A DNA stretch of 45,196 bases, from the IMG/VR virus record IMGVR_UViG_3300048554_000805, positions 1-45,196 of that record. One strand, written 5' to 3'. Below the pieces are notes generated by a model. It ran no database searches. It was not told the DNA's origin and was given only the letters and a program-made list of their open reading frames with translations. This document shows positions 31,319-37,924 of the stretch, piece by piece. The number at the start of each line of letters is the position of its first letter. The first letter of the stretch is position 1. The DNA comes from a virus. The translations under genes and the position numbers were made by a program.

Positions 31319-31432
31319 AGGGAGGGGCAAGGGCTAAGGCTCTGCAGACATCAGCTTCACACCAAGGGCTGATTGAGCCCCACAGCCTCAAGCAATGCAG
31401 AAAAAACGCATGCTTCTGTCGCTCCCCTCCCT
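31319..31432 (+). ncRNA. Candidate structured RNA, three-way junction
   Basis: P1 AGGGAGGGG (31319-31327) pairs with CCCCTCCCT (31424-31432). Inside, GGGCT/AGCCC (31331-31380) encloses ATCAGC/GCTGAT (31350-31373), and AAGCAATGC (31390-31398) pairs with GCATGCTT (31408-31415) leaving one bulged A. All helices nest. It fills the non-coding gap before the DUF932 gene. No known class recognised. A minus-strand open frame here (31278-31478) is best explained as a by-product. Confidence 0.5.
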
Positions 31433-31442
31433 CCTCATTTTG

Positions 31443-31486
31443 AAGAACTACTGAAGCACTCAATTCCGAGTGTTTCAATGAGTAAC
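31443..31486 (+). promoter_or_regulatory. Leader hairpin element, copy 1
   Basis: AGAACTACT, stem GAAGCACTC, loop AATTCC, stem GAGTGTTTC, then AATGAGTAAC. Twenty bases before ATG 31506. The flanks are identical to the copy at 32870 while both strands of the stem have changed together. AATGAGTAAC contains ATG AGT AAC, opening a five-codon frame that ends at the ribosome site. Confidence 0.65.
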
Positions 31487-31505
31487 TCTAATTGAGGAAT
31501 TGAAA

Positions 31506-32516
31506 ATGAGTCATGAATTAGCAAGCGCCAACGATATGATTTACACAGGCGCAAAGCCTTGGCATGGACTAGGGCAGGAGATGCCTGAGGGCTTCACTAC
31601 TGAAGATTTGAAGGCCAATCCAAACTTAAATTTTAAGGTGGAATTAAGACCTTCAGCTATGAAAGTCAATGGCAAATGGGAGCAAGTCCCTAATGCTAAT
31701 TTTGTTGTCAGAGCAGATAACAATACAGTCTTTGGGAAGGGGCTTTCTGACGGTTATGTGCCTGTTCAAAATGATGTGGCTTTTGACTGTTTTGATAAGT
31801 TTATCAAGGAGGGAATAGCAACCTATGAGACCGCAGGGGTTTTACATGGGGGCTCAAGAATTTGGGTTTTGTGCAAGATGAATCTTGACCCAATTGAGCC
31901 AATCAAAAATGACCCAATCATGCCTTACTTCCTTTTTTCAAGCGGTCATGATGGGGAACATGCCGTTAAGATTCTCCCCACTTCTGTCAGGGTAGTTTGT
32001 CAGAATACTTTGGGTTGGGCGGATACAGCAGGGCAAAACTATCATGTAAAAATCATACACAAGTCAGGAGTCCATGAGGCTATAGCAGACATTCAGAAAG
32101 TGACTGATGCAGCAGTGAAGGGGCTCAAGCTGACTGAGGAAATGTTGAGGGCTATGGCAGACAAGCCCTTTGACTACAAGAGCCTAGAAAATTATTTTCG
32201 CTATACCTTGAAGAAACCTTATCGTGACCCCAATGAGCTAAAGGCTGAAGATGAGGCTTACGAAGAGGCTTTGAAGTCAGGCTCTAGGGCGATTGAGCAA
32301 ATGTTTGAGGCTTATGAGTGGGAAGCCTTCAATCTTCCCCCTGAGAAGAGAGGAAGTGTTTTCCATGCCTATCAAGCGACAACCCACTACACAGCCCATC
32401 TCAGGGGAGGGGAAAATAAATCAGCTTCTCAGAGGTGTGCTGTTAATTGGTATGGGGAAGGCGCAAACATTAGAAACAGGGGGCTCAAGCAAGCTAGAAA
32501 GCTTATTGCAGCCTAA
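31506..32516 (+). CDS. DUF932 phage/plasmid-like protein
   Basis: A 336-residue protein of the DUF932 / phage-plasmid-like (TIGR03299) family. Motifs: SHELAS at the start, AKPWHGLGQ, VRADNNTVFGKGLSDGYVPVQN, HGGSRIWVLCKM, GHDGEHAVKILPTSVRVVCQNTLGWA, and the end SQRCAVNWYGEGANIRNRGLKQARKL. Family members occur in early regions of many phages and plasmids; the biochemical role is unknown. ATG 31506 with TTGAGG upstream is the start. It is translated behind a hairpin leader shared with the gene at 32930. Confidence 0.9.
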   Translation: MSHELASANDMIYTGAKPWHGLGQEMPEGFTTEDLKANPNLNFKVELRPSAMKVNGKWEQVPNANFVVRADNNTVFGKGLSDGYVPVQNDVAFDCFDKFIKEGIATYETAGVLHGGSRIWVLCKMNLDPIEPIKNDPIMPYFLFSSGHDGEHAVKILPTSVRVVCQNTLGWADTAGQNYHVKIIHKSGVHEAIADIQKVTDAAVKGLKLTEEMLRAMADKPFDYKSLENYFRYTLKKPYRDPNELKAEDEAYEEALKSGSRAIEQMFEAYEWEAFNLPPEKRGSVFHAYQATTHYTAHLRGGENKSASQRCAVNWYGEGANIRNRGLKQARKLIAA

Positions 32517-32527
32517 TTAATAACTCA

Positions 32528-32556
32528 GGGGGGCTCTGCTCCCCTAGAAGCTAGGG
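32528..32556 (+). promoter_or_regulatory. Mutually exclusive hairpins over a ribosome site
   Basis: Hairpin A is GGGGGGC-TCT-GCTCCCC (32528-32544). Hairpin B is CCCTAG-AAG-CTAGGG (32542-32556). They share bases 32542-32544, so only one can form. AGGG in the 3' arm of B is the ribosome site for ATG 32565, so B would hide it and A would expose it. Confidence 0.6.
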
Positions 32557-32564
32557 TTTATCTG

Positions 32565-32798
32565 ATGAAATTAAGAACTGCAATCAAAAAATCAACCCGT
32601 GTATTTGTTCAAGCCTCATGCAATGGTACACCTATTAAATTTCAGGTTTCTAAAAAAGAAGCTCTTCTTAAATTAAGCGGATTTCATAATTATTTAGATG
32701 AGGATTTAGATAAGGAAGAGAATGATTTTATTTGGTCTATTTCGGAAGGTTTATTCCCTTTTTGGTCTGAAAACGATCTGATTCTTTCGTTTACATAA
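32565..32798 (+). CDS. Small early protein, MKL-family paralogue 1
   Basis: A 77-residue protein beginning MKLRTAIKKS. It shares with genes at 35330 and 36802 the start MKLxxA, a central segment with small strand then KKEALLKL or KxxLxxFL, an acidic middle and an aromatic/strand end (FPFWSENDLILSF). The three look like diverged copies of one fold. Function unknown. Its ribosome site lies within a switch-like hairpin pair. Confidence 0.55.
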   Translation: MKLRTAIKKSTRVFVQASCNGTPIKFQVSKKEALLKLSGFHNYLDEDLDKEENDFIWSISEGLFPFWSENDLILSFT

Positions 32799-32803
32799 AA
32801 GCA

Positions 32804-32861
32804 GTAAGCAAAACTATTTACCGGTAAGCAAAACTATTTACCGGTAAGTAAAACTATTTAC
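32804..32861 (+). repeat. Three tandem 20-bp iterons
   Basis: GTAAGCAAAACTATTTAC at 32804, the same at 32824, and GTAAGTAAAACTATTTAC at 32844, each followed by CG or TG, so the period is exactly 20 bp. Each unit is itself an imperfect inverted repeat (CGGTAA...TTACCG around the middle copy). The block is non-coding and lies just before the second leader hairpin. Confidence 0.85.
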
Positions 32862-32869
32862 TGTTTTTG

Positions 32870-32913
32870 GAGAACTACTGAAAGGCTCAATGCAGAGCCT
32901 TTCAATGAGTAAC
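32870..32913 (+). promoter_or_regulatory. Leader hairpin element, copy 2
   Basis: AGAACTACT, stem GAAAGGCTC, loop AATGCA, stem GAGCCTTTC, then AATGAGTAAC. Perfect 9-bp stem. Seventeen bases before ATG 32930. See copy at 31443. Confidence 0.65.
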
Positions 32914-32929
32914 CCAAAACAGGAGTGTG

Positions 32930-33154
32930 ATGGAAGAAATAACGGTTGAGCAGTTAGAAATTATCTCCTCAGTGATGGAGTTAGATTCTAATGAACATTT
33001 AGTTTTGCCTCAGGCTGTTTTAGCCTTACAGAGGGCTGCAGATGTAGATCCTGACATTCTTTTTAAAAGGATTGTTTCATATACTACTTTGCAGACTTAT
33101 ATTAGGGCTTTAATTAAGGCGAGACTTCCATATTTTTGCAACCCTAATAATTAG
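32930..33154 (+). CDS. Small early protein (74 residues)
   Basis: Start ATG 32930 lies five bases after AGGAG; GTG 32927 is possible. A helical protein with EEITVEQLEIISSVMEL and DPDILFKRIVSYTTLQTYIRALIKARLP. No motif recognised. It precedes SSB by 7 bp, and its mRNA carries the iterons and leader hairpin, so its expression is probably specifically controlled. Confidence 0.6.
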   Translation: MEEITVEQLEIISSVMELDSNEHLVLPQAVLALQRAADVDPDILFKRIVSYTTLQTYIRALIKARLPYFCNPNN

Positions 33155-33161
33155 AGGGCTG

Positions 33162-33590
33162 ATGTTAAACAAGGTGATGGTAATAGGGCGTTTAGGTAAA
33201 AACCCTGAGATTAGATATACAAATGATGGGAAGGCTGTTTGCTCTTTTTCTGTAGCTACAACTGAATATTGGAGAGATAAGCAGGGGCAGAAACAGGAAA
33301 AAACGGAATGGGTTAATGTGGTTGCTTGGGAGAGACTAGCTGACCAAGCTCAGTCCTTTCTTTCAAAGGGTTCTATTCTCTATGTGGAGGGCAAGCTTTC
33401 AACTAAATCTTGGGAGCAGGAGGGGCAGAAGAAGTACAAGACAGAGGTTATAGCTTCACAGTTTAGATTCTTGGATTCTCGCCAATCTGAGCCACAAAAT
33501 AACCAAGTGAAAGAGGATCAACCTGCTTGGGAGAGTGGGGAAAATCGCAACCAAAACACCCCTTATATTGATGATGATACACCTTTTTAA
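33162..33590 (+). CDS. ssb: Single-stranded DNA-binding protein
   Basis: A 142-residue SSB. The OB-fold motifs are complete: MLNKVMVIGRLGKNPEIRYTNDG (residues 1-23, seen in parts), the SFSVAT strand, EWVNVVAWERLADQA, GSILYVEGKLSTKSWEQEG and EVIASQFRFLDS. The C-terminal third is a flexible acidic linker ending DDDTPF, the tip that recruits partner proteins in bacterial SSBs. It coats replication and recombination intermediates. Ribosome site AGAGG at 33152. Confidence 0.95.
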   Translation: MLNKVMVIGRLGKNPEIRYTNDGKAVCSFSVATTEYWRDKQGQKQEKTEWVNVVAWERLADQAQSFLSKGSILYVEGKLSTKSWEQEGQKKYKTEVIASQFRFLDSRQSEPQNNQVKEDQPAWESGENRNQNTPYIDDDTPF

Positions 33591-33605
33591 AAAGGGAACA
33601 TTTTA

Positions 33606-33803
33606 ATGAAAGGTCAAAATCAAATAACCCATAAATTAGCACAACTAGAAGATGTGGTTGACAAACTTTTAGATGTGCTTGTTAAACAACAAGAACTTAA
33701 TCGGGAGATGTGCAACCTTAATAATAAAATGAGTGACAGAATTGATTTACTTGAAGTTCAAATCCTAGAAGCTGAAGGGGGTGGAAATGCCAAAATTAAT
33801 TGA
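33606..33803 (+). CDS. Small coiled-coil protein
   Basis: A 65-residue protein with continuous heptads (ITHKLAQLEDVVDKLLDVLVKQQ...). Ribosome site AAAGGG at 33592. Overlaps the next gene by 17 bp. It may be an SSB-linked accessory or dimerisation module; unknown. Confidence 0.6.
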   Translation: MKGQNQITHKLAQLEDVVDKLLDVLVKQQELNREMCNLNNKMSDRIDLLEVQILEAEGGGNAKIN

Positions 33804-34209
33804 GTTGGTGATTGAAGCTGAATATTTATTGAAAGTGGCTAGGGTTTGCCCTGTCCAAATCAATAAGACTGAATTAATTGAAGACATGGCTAGACATTAC
33901 CAAGTTTCAAAAAAGCTAATTCGGGAAGATTTTGAGACTTACACAACTGATTATTTTAAATCAAAGGATGTACAGCAAAAATGGAATTTATACACCCAAG
34001 CAAAAGAGAGGTTCAACCCTAATATTGGAGATGATGAAGCCCTTTATATTGCGGATTTATTAACAGATGATTTAACAGGACTGCAAGATTTAAATGTGGA
34101 GTTAAACGGGAAAAGTTGGGAAGGAGATGTGCGTTTAAAAGGTGTGGTTTTTAAGCAAGAGAATCCCAATGTTACCGAAAGAGGATTCACTTATATAAGT
34201 GTTCCTTGA
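33787..34209 (+). CDS. Unknown early protein (140 residues)
   Basis: ATG 33787 follows GGGGGTGG. The first half is helical with a possible helix-turn-helix (DMARHYQVSKKLIREDF). The second half is acidic and strand-rich (ADLLTDDLTGLQDLNVELNGKSWEGDV). It ends in a TTGA overlap with the SWIM-type protein. Not recognised. Confidence 0.55.
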   Translation: MPKLIELVIEAEYLLKVARVCPVQINKTELIEDMARHYQVSKKLIREDFETYTTDYFKSKDVQQKWNLYTQAKERFNPNIGDDEALYIADLLTDDLTGLQDLNVELNGKSWEGDVRLKGVVFKQENPNVTERGFTYISVP

Positions 34210-34511
34210 GTCAGGAGTTTATTTTAAGAGCCTATTGCCTTAGCAGTGATAATTTCAAGCAGGAGGTAACAGGCTCTAAGGGGGAGGTTTATGAAATCAC
34301 CCCGAATAATTCATACTCAGATGAGCATGATTTAAACTGTACCTGTCCACAATTCACATACAGAAACAAGAAATGTAAGCACATTAAAATGGTTGAGGAA
34401 TGGGGCTTTTATTGTGGTTGGCATTGTGAATTTTCGGAAGGATTACAGGAGGAACTTGGAGTTTGCCCCAAATGTAAACAACCAACAGGATATGAAAAAT
34501 GGACGGTTTAA
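34206..34511 (+). CDS. Small protein with SWIM-like zinc motif
   Basis: A 101-residue protein starting TTG in a TTGA overlap. Residues 44-58 read CTCPQFTYRNKKCKHI, matching the CxC...CxH pattern of SWIM zinc fingers, which bind DNA or proteins. A second pair (CGWHC) and CPKC near the end may form a further site. Length is short for known SWIM proteins, so it is probably a stand-alone module. Confidence 0.65.
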   Translation: MSQEFILRAYCLSSDNFKQEVTGSKGEVYEITPNNSYSDEHDLNCTCPQFTYRNKKCKHIKMVEEWGFYCGWHCEFSEGLQEELGVCPKCKQPTGYEKWTV

Positions 34512-34924
34512 TGAAGGAAGCAATTAAAAATGCTATTGGGGATTTAACGCCTCAGGCGCATGAGCAGATATTGAAGGCAAAAACCCATGAAAAGGAGGAA
34601 ATACTCAAACTGATAGACCATGTTCAGTCAAAGCTAGATCATGATGAAGCTATGATAATGGATGGTAAAAAAACCTTGGTCGATTTTGAATGGCGCAGCA
34701 AAACCAAGTCATTTATTAAACACAAAAGAAGGGAGATTCAAAAGCTAGAGGCGCAGATTGGAGAGCATAAAAGAGCTATTTTAAGAAGCTCAAATGAGTC
34801 AAGGATTAAAGACCTTGAGGAGGAAGTTCAATCCCTTAAAGAAGCGGTGGAAATCCTAAATCAATTTAAAGAAGCAAGTAAAGATGCTTTTGCACACTTT
34901 AATTTTCACAGGGGGGCTTTATGA
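34499..34924 (+). CDS. Coiled-coil early protein (141 residues)
   Basis: Starts at ATG 34499 with AGGA upstream, overlapping the SWIM gene. Nearly all helical, with long heptad repeats (LEEEVQSLKEAVEILNQF) and basic patches. It ends in an ATGA overlap with the UDG-like gene. Function unknown; a structural or DNA-bridging role is possible. Confidence 0.6.
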   Translation: MDGLMKEAIKNAIGDLTPQAHEQILKAKTHEKEEILKLIDHVQSKLDHDEAMIMDGKKTLVDFEWRSKTKSFIKHKRREIQKLEAQIGEHKRAILRSSNESRIKDLEEEVQSLKEAVEILNQFKEASKDAFAHFNFHRGAL

Positions 34925-35343
34925 GTGATGGGCTTTTGAGAATACTTTTTGTTGGGGAAGAGCCAAGTAAGACAGCTAAAGAAAGAGCTTGGAAATGGGG
35001 AGATATGCACCTTAGCAGCAAGACCTTGCTTGAGGCTTTTGATGCTGCAGGATTCCCACACAACCAAGCAAATTTTGAAAATATCTTTGAAGATGGAGTT
35101 GTTAAAAAGGAAGTAGTCCGAAAAGTTCGGGTCAGGGCAATGAGTAAGCCTGTTGTGGCAATGGGTAATAAGGTTCAGAGTGTTTTAAACAGTCATGGAA
35201 TCCCACACATTCCAATGGTACACCCTGCAGCTAGAGGAGAGATTAGGAAAACTGAAAACTTCCAAGCTCATGTTGCTGAAGTTCTTGAGCTAGTTAGAGA
35301 GAAGTACCCTGTAATTGAGGAGGAAGAGAATGAAATTAATTGA
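34921..35343 (+). CDS. UDG-superfamily-like protein
   Basis: A 140-residue protein that resembles a minimal uracil-DNA glycosylase fold. It has LFVGEEPSKTA at the start, a central strand ending VVAMGNKVQSVLNSHG, and IPHIPMVHPAARG, which recalls the HPS/HPA loop of the superfamily. The catalytic Asp/Asn motif GxxP-type residues are partly replaced, so activity is uncertain. If active it would remove uracil or modified bases from DNA. Interesting next to a DNA-modification-type glycosyltransferase in the genome. Confidence 0.55.
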   Translation: MSDGLLRILFVGEEPSKTAKERAWKWGDMHLSSKTLLEAFDAAGFPHNQANFENIFEDGVVKKEVVRKVRVRAMSKPVVAMGNKVQSVLNSHGIPHIPMVHPAARGEIRKTENFQAHVAEVLELVREKYPVIEEEENEIN

Positions 35344-35671
35344 TGCCGTTGAAGCAGTCCGCAAAAAGCTTTTAGTTGTGGATGTTGAGTATTCTCATAA
35401 TTCTTATTATGTCACCCTTTCAAAAAAGCAATTGAAGAATTTCCTAAGGCAAATTTCCATAATGGAAACTAATGCTTATGGGGTTTTAGGGCTGAAAATG
35501 CTGCTTGATAAAGAGATGGTAAAAGAAGAAAAGCCCCGCACTTCTAAATATGAAACCAATACTTCTAAATTCGAAATCAATGTAGTGATGTGGAGTTTAG
35601 AGACAAAATCGGTGGAAATTGTTTACAGTCCCGATTTAAAACTACTTTATATTTATCCAAAAAAATACTAG
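35330..35671 (+). CDS. Small early protein, MKL-family paralogue 2
   Basis: A 113-residue protein starting MKLIDAVEAVRKKLL with ribosome site GAGGAGGAAG. Like the genes at 32565 and 36802 it has MKLxxA, a strand, then SKKQLKNFLRQI, and a C-terminal strand pair (VVMWSLETKSVEIVY, LKLLYIY). Its middle contains two short repeats SKYETN/SKFEIN. Overlaps the UDG-like gene by 14 bp. Confidence 0.6.
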   Translation: MKLIDAVEAVRKKLLVVDVEYSHNSYYVTLSKKQLKNFLRQISIMETNAYGVLGLKMLLDKEMVKEEKPRTSKYETNTSKFEINVVMWSLETKSVEIVYSPDLKLLYIYPKKY

Positions 35672-35677
35672 AGCAGC

Positions 35678-35803
35678 ATGGATGCAACTTTAAGAATTTT
35701 GACCTTCATGATTTTGACAAGCTTTGGGTTTCTTTTGCTTGTCCCATCAATTTTAAATTCAATTACCTTTTGGACAAGGGTTTTTGAAATCACTATTAAA
35801 TGA
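35678..35803 (+). CDS. 41-residue single-span membrane protein
   Basis: ATG 35678 to TGA 35801. The product is almost wholly one hydrophobic segment (ILTFMILTSFGFLLLVPSIL) with a short basic tail. Its stop lies in the ribosome site of the next gene. No strong ribosome site of its own (GAGCAG at 35671). A larger frame at 35590 overlaps it and is less protein-like. Confidence 0.45.
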   Translation: MDATLRILTFMILTSFGFLLLVPSILNSITFWTRVFEITIK

Positions 35804-35811
35804 GGAGATAA

Positions 35812-36078
35812 ATGAGCCTAGATGTAAATAGAGATAAGTTTAAAAAAACTGTCAGCAAGACAATCAAAGCCTTGGAGGAGATTCGTAACACTTCATGGCA
35901 GGATTGGGCAGACCCTAAAAGTGTTAAACTCAACAGAGAGGAGGATTTTGAAATAACTAAATCAAAGCAAGCACTAAACAGAATTTTGGATGCTATTCAT
36001 GAGGCTGAGACTAACCAATTAAAGTTGTCTTTAGCTATACCAACAGAACCTAAATTACTAAAGGAAGAAAATGAGTAA
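35812..36078 (+). CDS. Unknown early protein (88 residues)
   Basis: Strong ribosome site GAGGAGA before ATG 35812. Helical and charged, with KFKKTVSKTIKALEEIRN and KSKQALNRILDAIHEAETNQ. Overlaps the RHH gene by 8 bp, so the two are probably co-translated. Not recognised. Confidence 0.6.
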   Translation: MSLDVNRDKFKKTVSKTIKALEEIRNTSWQDWADPKSVKLNREEDFEITKSKQALNRILDAIHEAETNQLKLSLAIPTEPKLLKEENE

Positions 36079-36316
36079 AAAAAGAGGAAGACCAACTAAA
36101 GGTGATTCTCCTTTAAAAGTTCGGATGGGCTTCCGCATTCCTGATGAGATGCTAGAAGAAGTTGAAGCTGTTTGTAAGAAAAAGGGGATGAGGAAAACAG
36201 ATTTTATTATTTTATCAATTAGGAGTCAGTTACTAAATCAAAGATTGAAAGAATATCATGATAAAAAAGATTTGGAGGAAGTGCCTTCATCCTTTGGGCG
36301 AATTGTTAATTTTTAG
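36071..36316 (+). CDS. Ribbon-helix-helix DNA-binding protein (CopG-like)
   Basis: An 81-residue protein. After a basic AT-hook-like RGRPTKGD, residues 18-55 give a ribbon-helix-helix: strand VRMGFRI, helix PDEMLEEVEAVCKKKG, helix RKTDFIILSIRSQL. Such proteins bind as dimers to palindromic operators. It is one of three candidate regulators in this genome and lies 18 bp upstream of a perfect-type palindrome copy. Confidence 0.75.
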   Translation: MSKKRGRPTKGDSPLKVRMGFRIPDEMLEEVEAVCKKKGMRKTDFIILSIRSQLLNQRLKEYHDKKDLEEVPSSFGRIVNF

Positions 36317-36334
36317 CATTTTGGCAGACAACTT

Positions 36335-36351
36335 TTTAACATGGAGTTAAA
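36335..36351. promoter_or_regulatory. Dispersed palindrome after the RHH gene
   Basis: Reads TTTAACA-TGG-AGTTAAA; GGAG inside it is the ribosome site for ATG 36358. Confidence 0.6.
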
Positions 36352-36357
36352 AAAATT

Positions 36358-36582
36358 ATGCGAACAAGACAGGATCTTTTAATAGCTAACAGTGTTTTTT
36401 GTAGAGACTTCAAATTATGGGATCGCCTTGAAAGAGTAACTAAGTTGCTTATCAGAATGGAACTTTACCAAGGGTTCAATATTGGCGAAAGCTATTGGCA
36501 TTTAACAAGGAGGCAGACCGAAATTTATGATCTATTGAAAATGCGGTACTTTGAAAACAGAAAATCATTAACAGGATGTTAA
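36358..36582 (+). CDS. Unknown early protein (74 residues)
   Basis: Basic, Leu/Arg-rich helical protein (DFKLWDRLERVTKLLIRMELYQ). Its end (SLTGC) overlaps a palindrome copy, and the next gene starts directly after. Not recognised. Confidence 0.55.
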   Translation: MRTRQDLLIANSVFCRDFKLWDRLERVTKLLIRMELYQGFNIGESYWHLTRRQTEIYDLLKMRYFENRKSLTGC

Positions 36583-36583
36583 A
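36567..36583. promoter_or_regulatory. Dispersed palindrome at a gene junction
   Basis: Reads ATTAACA-GGA-TGTTAAA, overlapping the stop of the upstream gene and holding AGGA for ATG 36585. Confidence 0.6.
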
Positions 36584-36584
36584 A

Positions 36585-36833
36585 ATGGTTTTACTTAAAG
36601 GTTTTGTGAAGGGAATTGAATGGAAGGAATTGGACAGAACACCCTTGTCAGGATGTCAGGGGATGGTGCTGCTCTACCCTAATTGTGAAGAGCATTCTGC
36701 TGATTTGGTGGATTTGGCAATTAGTGAGTTAAAGCAGTTAAATCGGCCTATCTTTGTTGATTATGGGATGGGCTTAATTCAACTAGCAAGGAAAGGAAGC
36801 TATGAAGCTCAAGGATGCAATAGACAATGCTGA
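36585..36833 (+). CDS. Unknown early protein (82 residues)
   Basis: ATG 36585 lies eight bases after CAGGA; ATG 36576 in frame is inside the palindrome. Strand-helix pattern with GMVLLYPNCEEHSADLVDLAISELKQL and PIFVDYGMGLIQLARKG, an alpha/beta protein. It overlaps the next gene by 32 bp. Not recognised. Confidence 0.55.
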   Translation: MVLLKGFVKGIEWKELDRTPLSGCQGMVLLYPNCEEHSADLVDLAISELKQLNRPIFVDYGMGLIQLARKGSYEAQGCNRQC

Positions 36834-37095
36834 TTTTTGTCAGCTTCAAACAAATTCAACATATGGGACACCTATAAATCTCAAGCTGACTAAAACAGCC
36901 TTAAGGGATTTCCTTTTTCATAAGGTTGGGCCTTCAAGAAGATACAGGTGTGAAATGCTAAATCTTCAGATTGGAAAAGATGAGGCTGAAACCTTTGAAG
37001 AGGGTTTTTATTTTGATAAAGCTTTGTCTGCTTCAATTAATTGGACAAACACAGAGCCCCCTAATCACTTGGTTTTTACTCTATTTGTGAGGTGA
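36802..37095 (+). CDS. Small early protein, MKL-family paralogue 3
   Basis: A 97-residue protein starting MKLKDAIDNAD with ribosome site AAGGAAG. Shares with paralogue 1 the segment GTPIN/GTPIK then a strand and KTALRDFL, an acidic middle and a final strand (NHLVFTLFV). Supports one duplicated family with the genes at 32565 and 35330. Confidence 0.6.
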   Translation: MKLKDAIDNADFCQLQTNSTYGTPINLKLTKTALRDFLFHKVGPSRRYRCEMLNLQIGKDEAETFEEGFYFDKALSASINWTNTEPPNHLVFTLFVR

Positions 37096-37099
37096 AGGA

Positions 37100-37351
37100 A
37101 TGAGCAAAAAACTCTATTGGTCTGAGCTTGAGAAGGTCTGTCTGAAGCAAGGCTTTGTGAAAGAGGACTTTATTGGACTTGTGAAGGATATTTCCCCAAG
37201 TTCTGAACAGTTGGCTTCTATGATCAGAGGGATAAGGGACAGGGATGTTTTTTCAGCCCTCCTAGAGTCCCAAAAGGATAACTTTAACCCTGAGCATAGG
37301 GCATTGATAAAAGAAAGGAGAGAAGCCCAAAATATAGCCCCTGCTAGTTAA
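37100..37351 (+). CDS. Unknown protein, last early gene (83 residues)
   Basis: GAGGTG precedes ATG 37100. Helical: YWSELEKVCLKQGFVKEDFIGLV and SEQLASMIRGIRDRDVFSALL. Its stop overlaps the stop of the opposing RHH regulator by four bases, ending the early operon. Not recognised. Confidence 0.55.
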   Translation: MSKKLYWSELEKVCLKQGFVKEDFIGLVKDISPSSEQLASMIRGIRDRDVFSALLESQKDNFNPEHRALIKERREAQNIAPAS

Positions 37352-37815
37352 GCCGCCTTTTTTTTGCGGGTAATCATATCTTGAATTACTCGCAAATCCT
37401 CCTCAGGAAGCCCCTTTCTCAACTCCTCAATTATTTCCTCTACAATCAAAGAGTGTGAGCAGTTTCTCGCCTGTGCAACCAATCCCAAGTGTCTATAAAT
37501 TTCTAGCTCAGGCTGAAAATGGATAGTGACAGGTTTTGATTTCTTGGAAGTCTCTTTAATCAATTCTCCTGTTTTGTTCACTTCTAACTTAGCAATCAGC
37601 CTTGAAAGTAAATTGATTCTGCTTTCAGCAAAAAGAAAACAATAAGTGTCCAAAAACTCTGCATGGTCTTGAGTTAAAGTTATTGTTGTTCTCATCTTTC
37701 CATCTTTGCCCCGATTTGCCACTCTGTTTAAAATAACAGATAACTCATCTTCAGCTTTCTCCCCGAAAATTTCTCTCCATCTATCCCAAATTTTGTCTTC
37801 CACAATAATTTCCAT
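37348..37815 (-). CDS. Tandem ribbon-helix-helix regulator
   Basis: A 155-residue protein, the only minus-strand gene outside the lysogeny block. It carries two ribbon-helix-helix units: residues about 41-80 (RTTITLTQDHAEFLDTYCFL then ESRINLLSRLIAKL) and about 95-137 (KPVTIHFQPELEIYRHLGLV then NCSHSLIVEEIIEEL). Two units in one chain can form a complete RHH fold or bridge operators. Its promoter region contains two copies of the dispersed palindrome (37867, 37931), suggesting autoregulation and control of the divergent late operon. Confidence 0.75.
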   Translation of the reverse strand: MEIIVEDKIWDRWREIFGEKAEDELSVILNRVANRGKDGKMRTTITLTQDHAEFLDTYCFLFAESRINLLSRLIAKLEVNKTGELIKETSKKSKPVTIHFQPELEIYRHLGLVAQARNCSHSLIVEEIIEELRKGLPEEDLRVIQDMITRKKKAA

Positions 37816-37866
37816 TTCAGCCTAATACTCCAAGAGTTTGAACAATAGTTTGCAATAATGTCTCAA

Positions 37867-37883
37867 TTTAACATGAGGTTAAA
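37867..37883. promoter_or_regulatory. Dispersed palindrome upstream of the tandem RHH gene
   Basis: Reads TTTAACA-TGA-GGTTAAA, 52 bp before the RHH start. Confidence 0.65.
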
Positions 37884-37924
37884 ATACCGCAAGCATTATT
37901 CAAGGCTATCAATGCAAAGTTGCT

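Noticed and set aside
31278-31478. 66-residue minus-strand frame in the folded gap
   Set aside because: No ribosome site, and the sequence is better explained by nested RNA helices.
32804-32861. Small CRISPR array
   Set aside because: Units are contiguous with a 20-bp period and there are no unique spacers.
35590-35787. 65-residue frame across the 35671 junction
   Set aside because: Overlaps a real gene end and the hydrophobic 41-residue frame that ends at the next ribosome site fits better.
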